A stretch of DNA of 64,000 nucleotides from Pseudomonadota bacterium (GTDB lineage Bacteria; Myxococcota_A; Polyangia; Haliangiales; Haliangiaceae), in assembly GCA_022360315.1 (NCBI GenBank), contig JAKSDA010000462.1:1-64000 (forward strand), in the 5' to 3' direction. Of this stretch, positions 19,201-25,929 are shown piece after piece (within the stretch, counting starts at the first letter, position 1; each line of letters begins with the position of its first letter). A program made the position numbers and the translations under genes. A model generated the notes under the pieces. That model worked only from the letters and a program-made list of their open reading frames with translations, was not told the DNA's origin and searched no databases.

Positions 19201-20220
19201 CAACCGTTCGAGCATCACGTCCCGCGCCCGGGCCAATTCGCCCAGTGTGTTCCCGATCGCTGAGGGCTCTTGTAGTGCTTCGTGGCCGACGAGCAAAACC
19301 GAGACATAGCGCAGCTCGTCGTCCGACACCGCGATGGCCGGTCTTTCGCTCGATAAACTGGTGCTTTGCGGCACATGGTCGTTGTGGCGATCGTCGCGAT
19401 CGCGGATGTGGCGCAAGCTTTCCACAACTCTGTCGGCAGAATCAGGCCGCACTTGGGGATTTTTGGCCAACAAGCTGGCAATGACTTCGTCGAGTGCTGG
19501 CAGAATTTCCGGCTCGAAATGACGCACCCGCGGAGCCTCTTCGAAGCGTATTTTGGTCAATACAGCCATGACGTGGTTGCCGACAAACAGTGGACGACCA
19601 GTCAAACAGGCGAACAACACAGCGCCCAGCGAATACAGATCGGCCTGTCCATCGACCGGTTGCTCTCCGCCCAGCTGCTCGGGGGCCATGAAGTTGGGCG
19701 TCCCCAGCATGACCCCCGAGCGGGTGATCATCGTGGCGTCACAGGTGGGGCGCGCGATTCCAAAGTCGATCAGCTTGATCTGGTCGATTTTGCCGCCGAC
19801 CAAAAATAGATTCTCCGGTTTGATGTCACGGTGGACCACATGGTCGGCGTGACAAATGGCCAGGGCGCTCGCTACCTGAAGACCTACCGACAGAGTTTCG
19901 GCCTCGCTGAGCTTCGATTCGCGAATACGGAGCGACAATTCGTACCCGTCGAGCCATTCCATGACCAGAAATGGCTGTCCGTTTTCGGTGAAACCATGGG
20001 CCACATAGTCGACGATCCCGGGGTGGCGCAGGCCGGCCAGGGTCTGCACTTCGCGCACAGAGCGTTTGCAATGCTGGTGATCCTCGCTCGGCCGGGCAAC
20101 CTTTACCGCGACGGTTCGACCGTCGTTGAGGTCGAGTGCCTTGTATACCGAACCCATGCCTCCGACACCGCCAAGGTGCAGGATCTGGAATCGATTGGCG
20201 ATGACTGTGCCGGGCTGCAC
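16213..20220 (-). CDS. Ser/Thr protein kinase with cyclase-like, AAA ATPase and TPR regions
   Basis: The roughly 1335-residue signalling protein opens with a Hanks kinase domain (GGVGGMGSVYKALD, VVHRDIKPEN, LIDFGIAR). It then has a degenerate class III cyclase-like segment (RYVSVLLVG... VATGRGVLGRRLPVGEAVDRA), an AAA/STAND ATPase with Walker A GPAGSGKSRL and Walker B ILVLDDLHWGD, and a long C-terminal TPR array. The layout resembles the large bacterial PknK-type kinase/ATPase proteins. The start is set at GTG 20220 (VQPGTVIANRF): the longer ATG at 20349 would overlap the upstream kinase gene by 80 bp, and the upstream kinase also begins GTG-x-Pro-Gly. The gene is bracketed by imperfect direct repeats. 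Confidence 0.85.
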   Translation of the reverse strand: MQPGTVIANRFQILHLGGVGGMGSVYKALDLNDGRTVAVKVARPSEDHQHCKRSVREVQTLAGLRHPGIVDYVAHGFTENGQPFLVMEWLDGYELSLRIRESKLSEAETLSVGLQVASALAICHADHVVHRDIKPENLFLVGGKIDQIKLIDFGIARPTCDATMITRSGVMLGTPNFMAPEQLGGEQPVDGQADLYSLGAVLFACLTGRPLFVGNHVMAVLTKIRFEEAPRVRHFEPEILPALDEVIASLLAKNPQVRPDSADRVVESLRHIRDRDDRHNDHVPQSTSLSSERPAIAVSDDELRYVSVLLVGHEALQEPSAIGNTLGELARARDVMLERLSRDTVAAVFTRAEDAGETATHAARFALAVRRQYPEAPIVVATGRGVLGRRLPVGEAVDRAVALLVDHDTRVLDSSEDARKARSVLIDELTAALLDRRFHIERDRRARLTMTAENATPRAARKVLGQTTPCVGRKRELMAMATAFHECVLESVAQALLFIGPAGSGKSRLAGEAVKQFRAADSRPCVFLARGDSMRAGSPFGMLGQLVRSAMNLDSSDSVERQRQTITAHVAELLQEASRPPGHWARYDSGRHSLPGLRADLASDTERLAVFLGELAGVAFPDTGHLQLGEARSDARLMHDQLRRAWHDWLDTQTQRHPVILVLDDLHWGDLPTTRFIDAALREFSERPLMVLALARPEVNRVFPDLWGMRGIHRIALRPLSKRACTAIAQQVLPDGVARDVVDRLVTRSAGNPFCLEELVRSAAAGQFDDLPDTILAMVGARLHALPDSERRVLRAASVFGREFWLGGVAALLGESPGSLAGIAGRLVEQEFIVELPNSRFAGQRAYAVAHDLTGEAAYATLPDDDRVRAHARAGQWLENVGESDPVILAEHYHKGEAPERAFTWFSRAAEQALAASHLNATIEYAERAVSLAAHREGLDTELGRLRLLQAEAHNWSSQYNTARTRAREAMERLPAGTSDWARAAEQTGWASSVLGNTTVLHEIAQELMDFAPPELDSVYVSSAVSCATWLLYYGAASTSQALKELVEARTESNRGSPRIAAAIAELDGVAASLANDWYRAAMCFQNSTDAWNEVGDQRRVCLAESNLGVMLRELGQYERASRVLRRAIDHAERLELSFFIALYELDLVISLARSGHVDEAEASLTSIGPVEDPRQEVSNSIYKAQIALFGHQFARALDRIDRTLESIDKVQVRGVWAYAQAVRAQALLAVERPQEALAAAQLGMDQLDKGIMMEEGEALLRLVHAEALHACGQRDRAKQAIKVARDRLLGRAELVRNAEWRTDFLNRVVENRRTIELSRAWLNSVEAPEEVAGS

Positions 20221-20268
20221 GAGGCCACGATTATCTCGAATCGAGCAAAGTCCCGGCAACCTCTTCCG
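20193..20268 (-). repeat. Right copy of direct repeat bracketing the large kinase gene
   Basis: This is the partner of 16161-16235 (18-bp identical core TCCCGGCAACCTCTTCCG at 20251-20268). It spans the gap after the upstream kinase stop and the first codons of the large kinase. The copies lie about 4.0 kb apart in the same orientation. Confidence 0.6.
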
Positions 20269-20269
20269 T

Positions 20270-21529
20270 TCAGATGAACCACACCCCGACGGCAACGCCG
20301 GCCAACAAGAGCAGGAACAAGCCGAGGTAGGCCCACCATTTTGTCCCACTCGATTCGCGAGCTTTTTGCCCGGAGACCGGGGGCGTGCGTTCGAGAGTCC
20401 ACTCGGTCATACCGTCGGATCGCTCTCGTTTGCGCACCAGTGTAGTAGCGCCTTCCAGTTCGTCCTGGCTGGGCAGCTCGGGCACCCGCATATCTCGCAC
20501 AGTAACCCGTGACCGTCCCGGCATCGGTTGCGGCGCGCTACGCGACCGCTTTAGCTCGGAGTTGATGATATCGTCGATGAGCCGCATCGAGGTGGCCGGC
20601 GATGGTTCGTCGTACGGGCTCGCATCCTGCCCGGTAGCATGGCGCGGGACCACCAGCGCAGCCACGCTCATGGCCGTGGCCTTGACCCCATGGGCATAGC
20701 TGACATCGACCAGACCTTGCCACAGCTCCGAGGCGTGAGGGATCCGCCGGTCTCGATCTCTGGCCAGAGCGCGGGCCATGAGCTCGTCCAGCGCGGGCGG
20801 AATCCCGGGGCGCAGCGCCGACAGCCGCGGGATGTCCATCTCGTGGATATTCCTGACGATGGTCTCTGAATCGTCTCCGGGGATCAAACGCTGGCCGCAA
20901 AACAACTCGAAGAGCACCGCTGCGGCAGAAAATAGATCACTGCGCCCGTCGAGCTCCTGACCCCGGGTTTGCTCGGGCGACATGTAACGCCACTTGCCCA
21001 TGATATTTCGGGCCGAGCGACTGGTAACCACCCCGGACGCTTTGGCGATGCCGAAATCGGCGATCTTGACCTCGCCGGAGCGCGAGAGAAGGATGTTGGG
21101 CGGCGAAATATCGCGATGGATGATGCCGCGCCCATGGGCAAAATCGAGCCCTTTGCACAGTTCGATGGCTATATGAAGGGCAGCGCCGAGCGGCACTTGT
21201 TCGCCGCGTTCGCCACACATGCGGAGAAGACGCGCGAGATCCGTGCCATCGACATATTCCATGACCAGGTAAAGAGACTCGCCAAAGCGACTGAAGTCGA
21301 ACACCTGGACCAAATTGGCGTGGTTTAAGCTACAGGCCAGCTTGGCTTCGGCAATGAAGCGGCGCTCGAATTCACCGTTTGCCGCGAGTTCGGGCAGAAT
21401 CCGTTTGATGGCGACGACCTTCTCGAAGCCGTGCGGGCCGTAGCTCATGGCTCGAAACACTTCGGCCATGCCACCCACTGCGATGCGTTCGACGAGCTCA
21501 TAGCGCTCAAACTGCTCACCTGGGCGCAC
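20270..21529 (-). CDS. Membrane-anchored Ser/Thr protein kinase
   Basis: The 419-residue kinase has an N-terminal Hanks domain (residues ~10-270; IAVGGMAEVFRAM, VAIKRILPEL, IIHRDISPPNILL, IADFGIAKA). A Pro/Arg-rich juxtamembrane linker follows, then one C-terminal TM at about 400-419 with essentially no extracellular part. It starts with GTG (MRPGEQFERYELVERIAVGG). It lies immediately upstream of the larger kinase on the same strand, so the two are probably cotranscribed. The missing sensor domain suggests intracellular activation. Confidence 0.9.
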   Translation of the reverse strand: MRPGEQFERYELVERIAVGGMAEVFRAMSYGPHGFEKVVAIKRILPELAANGEFERRFIAEAKLACSLNHANLVQVFDFSRFGESLYLVMEYVDGTDLARLLRMCGERGEQVPLGAALHIAIELCKGLDFAHGRGIIHRDISPPNILLSRSGEVKIADFGIAKASGVVTSRSARNIMGKWRYMSPEQTRGQELDGRSDLFSAAAVLFELFCGQRLIPGDDSETIVRNIHEMDIPRLSALRPGIPPALDELMARALARDRDRRIPHASELWQGLVDVSYAHGVKATAMSVAALVVPRHATGQDASPYDEPSPATSMRLIDDIINSELKRSRSAPQPMPGRSRVTVRDMRVPELPSQDELEGATTLVRKRERSDGMTEWTLERTPPVSGQKARESSGTKWWAYLGLFLLLLAGVAVGVWFI

Positions 21530-21634
21530 TGCGTTGGCCTACCAGGTGACAGGGTGTAACGCGACCCACGAGCCCGGGGCGCTGTTGCGAAAGTGGGCGA
21601 CCACAGTGATGCGAGACTTTCGGCCTGTGCTTGT

Positions 21635-22033
21635 TCAGCTGCCCATCGAGCTCAGCTTATCCAGCTCGATGTAGTAGAGCACCCGTACCTCTTCGGGCGT
21701 GCGGAAGGGGTATTTGTCCTGGTCTATGTATTTCTTGGCCATGCGATCGATGTGATCATCTGCGCCATCGTTGGTGATCTCGGTAACCCGGCCGCGGAGC
21801 ATGTAGCAGTGATACGGATTATCGGGATCTGTCACTGACAGCCCTACCCGCGCGTCGCGCCGAATATTTCTGTCCTTGAGCCGGCCTTCGGCCGAGTTGA
21901 TCATGATCCGATCGCCGTCGAGATCCACCCACACCGGGCTGACTTGCGGACTGCCGTCAGGCATGATGGTGGCCAGGTGAACAAAGGACTTTTTCTCTAG
22001 AACGGTACGCAGCGTTTCGGAAATCTTGACCAT
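21635..22033 (-). CDS. PPOX-class FMN/F420-binding split-barrel protein
   Basis: The 132-residue protein fits the pyridoxamine-phosphate-oxidase-like fold: FVHLATIMPDGSPQVSPVWVDLDGDRI at the N-terminus, RNIRRDARVGLSVTDPDNPYHCYMLRGRV in the middle, and a Tyr-rich C-terminal helix. Relatives are F420-dependent reductases or heme/biliverdin-binding proteins of unknown substrate. The start is the ATG at 22033 with GAGGCG upstream; a longer in-frame start lacks support. It is monocistronic on the minus strand. Confidence 0.8.
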   Translation of the reverse strand: MVKISETLRTVLEKKSFVHLATIMPDGSPQVSPVWVDLDGDRIMINSAEGRLKDRNIRRDARVGLSVTDPDNPYHCYMLRGRVTEITNDGADDHIDRMAKKYIDQDKYPFRTPEEVRVLYYIELDKLSSMGS

Positions 22034-22283
22034 TTGCCAATCGCCTCTGTCGAGCGTCTGTCGATCAATGTGAAGGGGATATGGTAACGCAACTGCCCAC
22101 GCGGTAAACGGCGGGCCGCAACTTTTCAACCGCCAGATTCAGCGGCACAGGCCGAGCCGTGTTCTCGATCGCCCGCATGGGCCAGAGTTGGCGGCTCCGG
22201 GCCGGCGGCCGCGCCTGCTGCCGGCGATCGGGGCAGCGCAGGCGGGCACGCCTGTGTTGCTATTCTTACAAATCGCGCGCTGT

Positions 22284-22721
22284 CTACTGCGCTGCTTCGA
22301 CAGTGATGGTCGCTTCGGCCTTCACCTGGGGCTCGATGATTTTGTGGTCGCCCGAATGAAGGCGGAGGATCAGCGTGTGCTGGCCTGGTGTGGTCTCGGC
22401 CGGGATTGTGACATCCGCCATGTGCTTATCGGGCATGGCGATCGGGTTGGTCATGAGGTCGTCGAGATAAATATGGAAATGTCCAGAATTGCCATCGTGA
22501 TGGTGGCCATCCCCGTGGCCATCGCCATGACCATCGCCATGGCCAACCAGTTCGAAGTGCTCGGTTTGAACTGTGAATTGAATGGTTCCACCGGCTGCGA
22601 TTGTGGTTGGATTGACAGTGAAAGAAGCAATCTCGGGGGCGTGTTCGTGATCATCACAAGCCGCGACACTGAAGAGTAGTGCTAACCCGGCGATGGTTGG
22701 TGAATAACATAGACGAAACAT
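22284..22721 (-). CDS. Histidine-rich lipoprotein, probable metal binding
   Basis: The 145-residue precursor has a lipobox signal peptide (ALLFSVAAC, lipidation Cys near residue 21). A motif rich in Gly-His-Gly-Asp repeats follows (GHGDGHGDGHGDGHHHDG near residues 60-78), inside what otherwise looks like an Ig-like beta domain (ASFTVNPTTIAAGGTIQFTV... QHTLILRLHSGDHKI). The His/Asp cluster suggests zinc, nickel or copper binding at the cell surface. The start at ATG 22721 has AGGAGA in front. The family is not recognised. Confidence 0.65.
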   Translation of the reverse strand: MFRLCYSPTIAGLALLFSVAACDDHEHAPEIASFTVNPTTIAAGGTIQFTVQTEHFELVGHGDGHGDGHGDGHHHDGNSGHFHIYLDDLMTNPIAMPDKHMADVTIPAETTPGQHTLILRLHSGDHKIIEPQVKAEATITVEAAQ

Positions 22722-22850
22722 GAAGGTCTCTCCTGGTTGCTGTTCAAACAGAGCACAAACGATAGCATCCAGTGATGCAGGCGTGCCGTTCGAATGGGGC
22801 CAGAAATGTTCTGGCACCTGGTAACAAACGCTTGCGCATCGAGCCGTCGG

Positions 22851-23621
22851 TTAACGAGTGAGTGTCACCACGCCTGTTGCCTCTCGCTCGCGCTCCAGCA
22901 GCATGCGTTTGCGTTCCGGCCCCCAGCGATAACCCGACAGCGCGCCATCGCCGCGTACCACCCGGTGGCAGGGGATGGCGATGGCAATCTTGTTGGACGC
23001 ACAAGCCCGCGCAACAGCCCGCGTCGCTGTGGGCTTTCCTATTTTTGCGGCCAGTTCCCCGTACGATACTGTCACCCCGGGCGGAATCGTGCGCAGGGCA
23101 GCCCACACGCGCTCTTGAAACGCTGTACCCTGAATATCCAGCGGAAGAGCAAGTCCGGCCACCGGCCTTTCGATAAAGTCGAGTACGGTTTCGAGCCATC
23201 CGGAAACGTCGCCGCCGGCCCGCGCCAAGGCCACACCGGGAAAGCGTTCTTGCACGCTGCGGCGCAATTCGTCGGAGTCGCCGCCAAACTCGATGGCACA
23301 GATGCCGCGCGGTGTCCCCGCCACCATGGCCAGACCCAGAAAACACTCTGCGATGGCATAATCGACCCGCTCTCCTCTGGCGGCTATTCGCTCAACCGCT
23401 GCACCGCTCGACGGCCGGCACCGCTTGCACGCCCGAAATCCCGCCTGCTCGGCCTCGGCTGGAGCGTCAAAAAACACGACATTAACGCGTTTGGGACGCC
23501 GCGATGGGCAGGACGACCGGCAATAAATGCCAGTTGTTTTCACGCCATAGACAAATGGGTCGGCAGTATCGTCTCGCCGGTGCAGAATCATTTGCCAGCG
23601 CTGGTTATCGCTTTCCAACAT
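22851..23621 (-). CDS. ada: Ada-type DNA methyl-repair protein lacking the AraC domain
   Basis: The 256-residue protein has the Ada N-terminal zinc domain with four Cys at 34, 38, 65 and 68, matching E. coli Ada Cys38/42/69/72 (Cys34 would accept methyl from phosphotriesters). It then runs directly into an O6-methylguanine-DNA methyltransferase domain with the active site PC218HRV. The roughly 100-residue AraC helix-turn-helix that sits between them in E. coli is absent, so it should repair but not bind promoters in the classical way. The ATG at 23621 has CAGGTAA upstream; it begins 5 bp after the TIGR01777 gene, so the two are likely cotranscribed. Confidence 0.85.
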   Translation of the reverse strand: MLESDNQRWQMILHRRDDTADPFVYGVKTTGIYCRSSCPSRRPKRVNVVFFDAPAEAEQAGFRACKRCRPSSGAAVERIAARGERVDYAIAECFLGLAMVAGTPRGICAIEFGGDSDELRRSVQERFPGVALARAGGDVSGWLETVLDFIERPVAGLALPLDIQGTAFQERVWAALRTIPPGVTVSYGELAAKIGKPTATRAVARACASNKIAIAIPCHRVVRGDGALSGYRWGPERKRMLLEREREATGVVTLTR

Positions 23622-23625
23622 CGGT

Positions 23626-24609
23626 TTACCTGGCAAAAATGTCCTCTAGCGCTCGGTCGAGGGTGGCAAACGAAAACTCGAAACCACAACGCAAAAGAGC
23701 TGCGGGAACAGCGCGGCGACCGTGGACGAGATACTCGGCGAATTCGCCTACCGCGGCCTTGAGGGCAAACTCGGGAACTGGCAGCCAGGCAGGTCGGCCC
23801 ATGGCCTTGCCGAGCGCTCTGGCAAACTCGCCGGCGCGAACCGGGTTGGGCGCGACCAGGTTGACTGGCCCGGCAAGCTCCGATCGATCCAGCGCAAACA
23901 GATACGCGTCCACCGCATCGGCGAGATGAATCCACGAGAACCACTGCCGGCCACGGCCGATACGACCACCGGCAAAGAGCCGAAACGGGGTGACGATCTT
24001 GTCCAATGGACCACCCTCGCTGGCGCCGAGCACAACTCCGGTGCGCATGAGCACAACTCGCATATCGAGTTTCTTCGCGGCCTCGGCCTCGGCTTCCCAA
24101 TTGCGGCATACCCGGGCCAAAAATGTACTGCCCGATGGCGCGCTCTCATCCACATCATCGTCCTCATCGACCGGCAGCGCCGCGCCGAGGTCGACGTCGA
24201 ATGGATAGTAATCGATACCCGAGGCGCTCACCAAAAGAGACGGCCGCTGGTCAGCATCCAGCGCGGCCAGACCCTCGACCAGATAGCGCGTGGTCTCGAC
24301 ACGGGAGTCGTGAATCATCTGCTTGTACCGCGCTGACCAACGCTGTCCGGCAACCGATTGTCCGGCCAGATTAATCACAGCATCGCACCCGCTCAGCCGT
24401 GCCTGCCAATCGCCGGCCAAATTGGGATCGCCTTCGACAAACTCGATCGCTTCGCCGCCCGCCCGGCCGACCGCTTCGCCGAGTTTGGCCCGGGCCCCGG
24501 TCCCGTTGCGCGTGAGCACAGTCACCCGAGCATCGCGACCGAGCAGGGCCGCTACCAGGACCCGGCCCATGAAACCTGTACCGCCCAAAATGAAAACACG
24601 CTTTGCCAT
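23626..24609 (-). CDS. TIGR01777-family NAD-dependent epimerase (YfcH/SulA-like)
   Basis: The 327-residue extended SDR protein has the Rossmann motif LGGTGFMGRVL at the N-terminus, a central VINLAGQSVAGQRW and the ISSRVETTR-like segment HDSRVETTRYLVEGL. The C-terminal DUF1731-like tail (PVPEFALKAAVGEFAEYLVHGRRAVPAALL) is diagnostic. The family function is poorly defined (cell-division inhibitor homologs in cyanobacteria and chloroplasts). The start is ATG 24609 with AAGGGG upstream. It lies between gcdH and ada, all on the minus strand. Confidence 0.88.
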   Translation of the reverse strand: MAKRVFILGGTGFMGRVLVAALLGRDARVTVLTRNGTGARAKLGEAVGRAGGEAIEFVEGDPNLAGDWQARLSGCDAVINLAGQSVAGQRWSARYKQMIHDSRVETTRYLVEGLAALDADQRPSLLVSASGIDYYPFDVDLGAALPVDEDDDVDESAPSGSTFLARVCRNWEAEAEAAKKLDMRVVLMRTGVVLGASEGGPLDKIVTPFRLFAGGRIGRGRQWFSWIHLADAVDAYLFALDRSELAGPVNLVAPNPVRAGEFARALGKAMGRPAWLPVPEFALKAAVGEFAEYLVHGRRAVPAALLRCGFEFSFATLDRALEDIFAR

Positions 24610-24635
24610 GGGTTGACCCCTTCGCAACTCTCCGG

Positions 24636-25802
24636 CTAGCCGTCAAACGCTGCCATACCAGTGATATCCTGGCCGATGATCAACGTGTGGATGTCGTGGG
24701 TTCCCTCGTAAGTGTAAACAGTCTCGAGATTGAGCATGTGCCGACCACACTGGTACTCGTCGGTAATGCCGTTGGCACCCAGAATATCGCGGGCGTCGCG
24801 GGCGATTTCGCGGGCCCACGATACGTTGTTGCGCTTGGCCAACGACACTTGCTGGGGCCGCAATTTGTCGGCCTCCTTGAGCCGGCCGAGGCGCAGGCAG
24901 ATGAGCTGCGCCTTGGAAATCTCGGTAACCATGCGAACGAGCTTGTTCTGCACCAGCTGATATCCCGCAATGGGCCGCGAAAACTGCACGCGATCTTTGG
25001 CGTACGACAGTGCCTCGTCATAACAGGCCATCATCGAACCGACCGCGCCGAAGCAGATGCCGAAGCGCGCCTGGGTAAGGCACGAGAGCGGCCCGCGCAT
25101 GCCCTCGACACCGGGCAGCATGGTGTCCTCACCGACCTCGCAGTCCTCCATGATCAGCTCGCTGGTCACCGAGGCACGCATCGACCACTTGCCGTGAATG
25201 TCGCGCGCGGTAAACCCCTTGCTGTCGGTGGGAACCAGAAACCCCCGTACCTTGCCGTCGAGCCTGGCCCACACAAGGGCGACGTCGGCAATGGTGCCGT
25301 TGGTGATCCAACGTTTGGTGCCGTTCAAAACGTAGCCGCTCTGAGTCTTCTTAGCCGTGGTCAGCATGCCCGACGGATTGGAGCCAAAATCGGGCTCGGT
25401 GAGGCCAAAACAGCCGATCGAGCGACCAGCCGCCATCTCGGGCAGGTACTTCTGCTTCTGCTCTTCAGAGCCGTACTTCCAGATCGGAAACATGACCAGT
25501 GAGCTCTGAACAGAACAAAACGAGCGAATTCCAGCATCGCCGCGCTCCAGCTCCTGGCAGATCAGCCCGTAGGTGGTGGCACTCGAACCCGGACAACCGT
25601 ATCCGGTGAGCGACGGTCCGAATAGACCCAGCTCGCCGATCGTCGGGATCAACTCGCGGGGAAACGTCCCGTCCACAAAGTGTTTGCCGATGATCGGCAT
25701 GATCTCGGCGGATACGAACTCGCGCACCGTGTCGCGCGCCAGGCGCTCCTCTTCGGTGTAGAGTTCGTCTATGTCGTAATAATCCAGCGCACGAAATGCC
25801 AT
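24636..25802 (-). CDS. gcdH: Glutaryl-CoA dehydrogenase-type acyl-CoA dehydrogenase
   Basis: The 388-residue FAD enzyme has FGLTEPDFGSNPSGM (the FAD/substrate motif), KRWITNG, the RFGICFGAVGSMMACYDEALSYAKDRVQF stretch and the C-terminal catalytic region YEGTHDIHTLIIGQDITG, all typical of GcdH. It oxidatively decarboxylates glutaryl-CoA to crotonyl-CoA in lysine, tryptophan or benzoyl-CoA degradation, passing electrons to ETF. The start at ATG 25802 has GAGGACC upstream. It diverges from the transglycosylase gene. Confidence 0.85.
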   Translation of the reverse strand: MAFRALDYYDIDELYTEEERLARDTVREFVSAEIMPIIGKHFVDGTFPRELIPTIGELGLFGPSLTGYGCPGSSATTYGLICQELERGDAGIRSFCSVQSSLVMFPIWKYGSEEQKQKYLPEMAAGRSIGCFGLTEPDFGSNPSGMLTTAKKTQSGYVLNGTKRWITNGTIADVALVWARLDGKVRGFLVPTDSKGFTARDIHGKWSMRASVTSELIMEDCEVGEDTMLPGVEGMRGPLSCLTQARFGICFGAVGSMMACYDEALSYAKDRVQFSRPIAGYQLVQNKLVRMVTEISKAQLICLRLGRLKEADKLRPQQVSLAKRNNVSWAREIARDARDILGANGITDEYQCGRHMLNLETVYTYEGTHDIHTLIIGQDITGMAAFDG

Positions 25803-25929
25803 GGGGTCCTCGAAAAGTGGCTCTGTCGATGTGGCCCGATATACTTCCAATGTCGTGCGTTATGCAACCGATGAAACGCTCCAGTCGCCCGGCCGCTTCG
25901 CTCAACACCTCGACGGTGTCTCACAATCG

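Noticed and set aside
20221..20349. 43-residue N-terminal extension of the large kinase
   Set aside because: It overlaps the upstream kinase gene by 80 bp and contains Cys/Ser-rich nonsense sequence.
22450..22560. Triplet-like CATCGCCATGACC repeats taken for a CRISPR or VNTR
   Set aside because: These are codon repeats for the Gly-His-Gly-Asp motif of the lipoprotein; there is no spacer structure.
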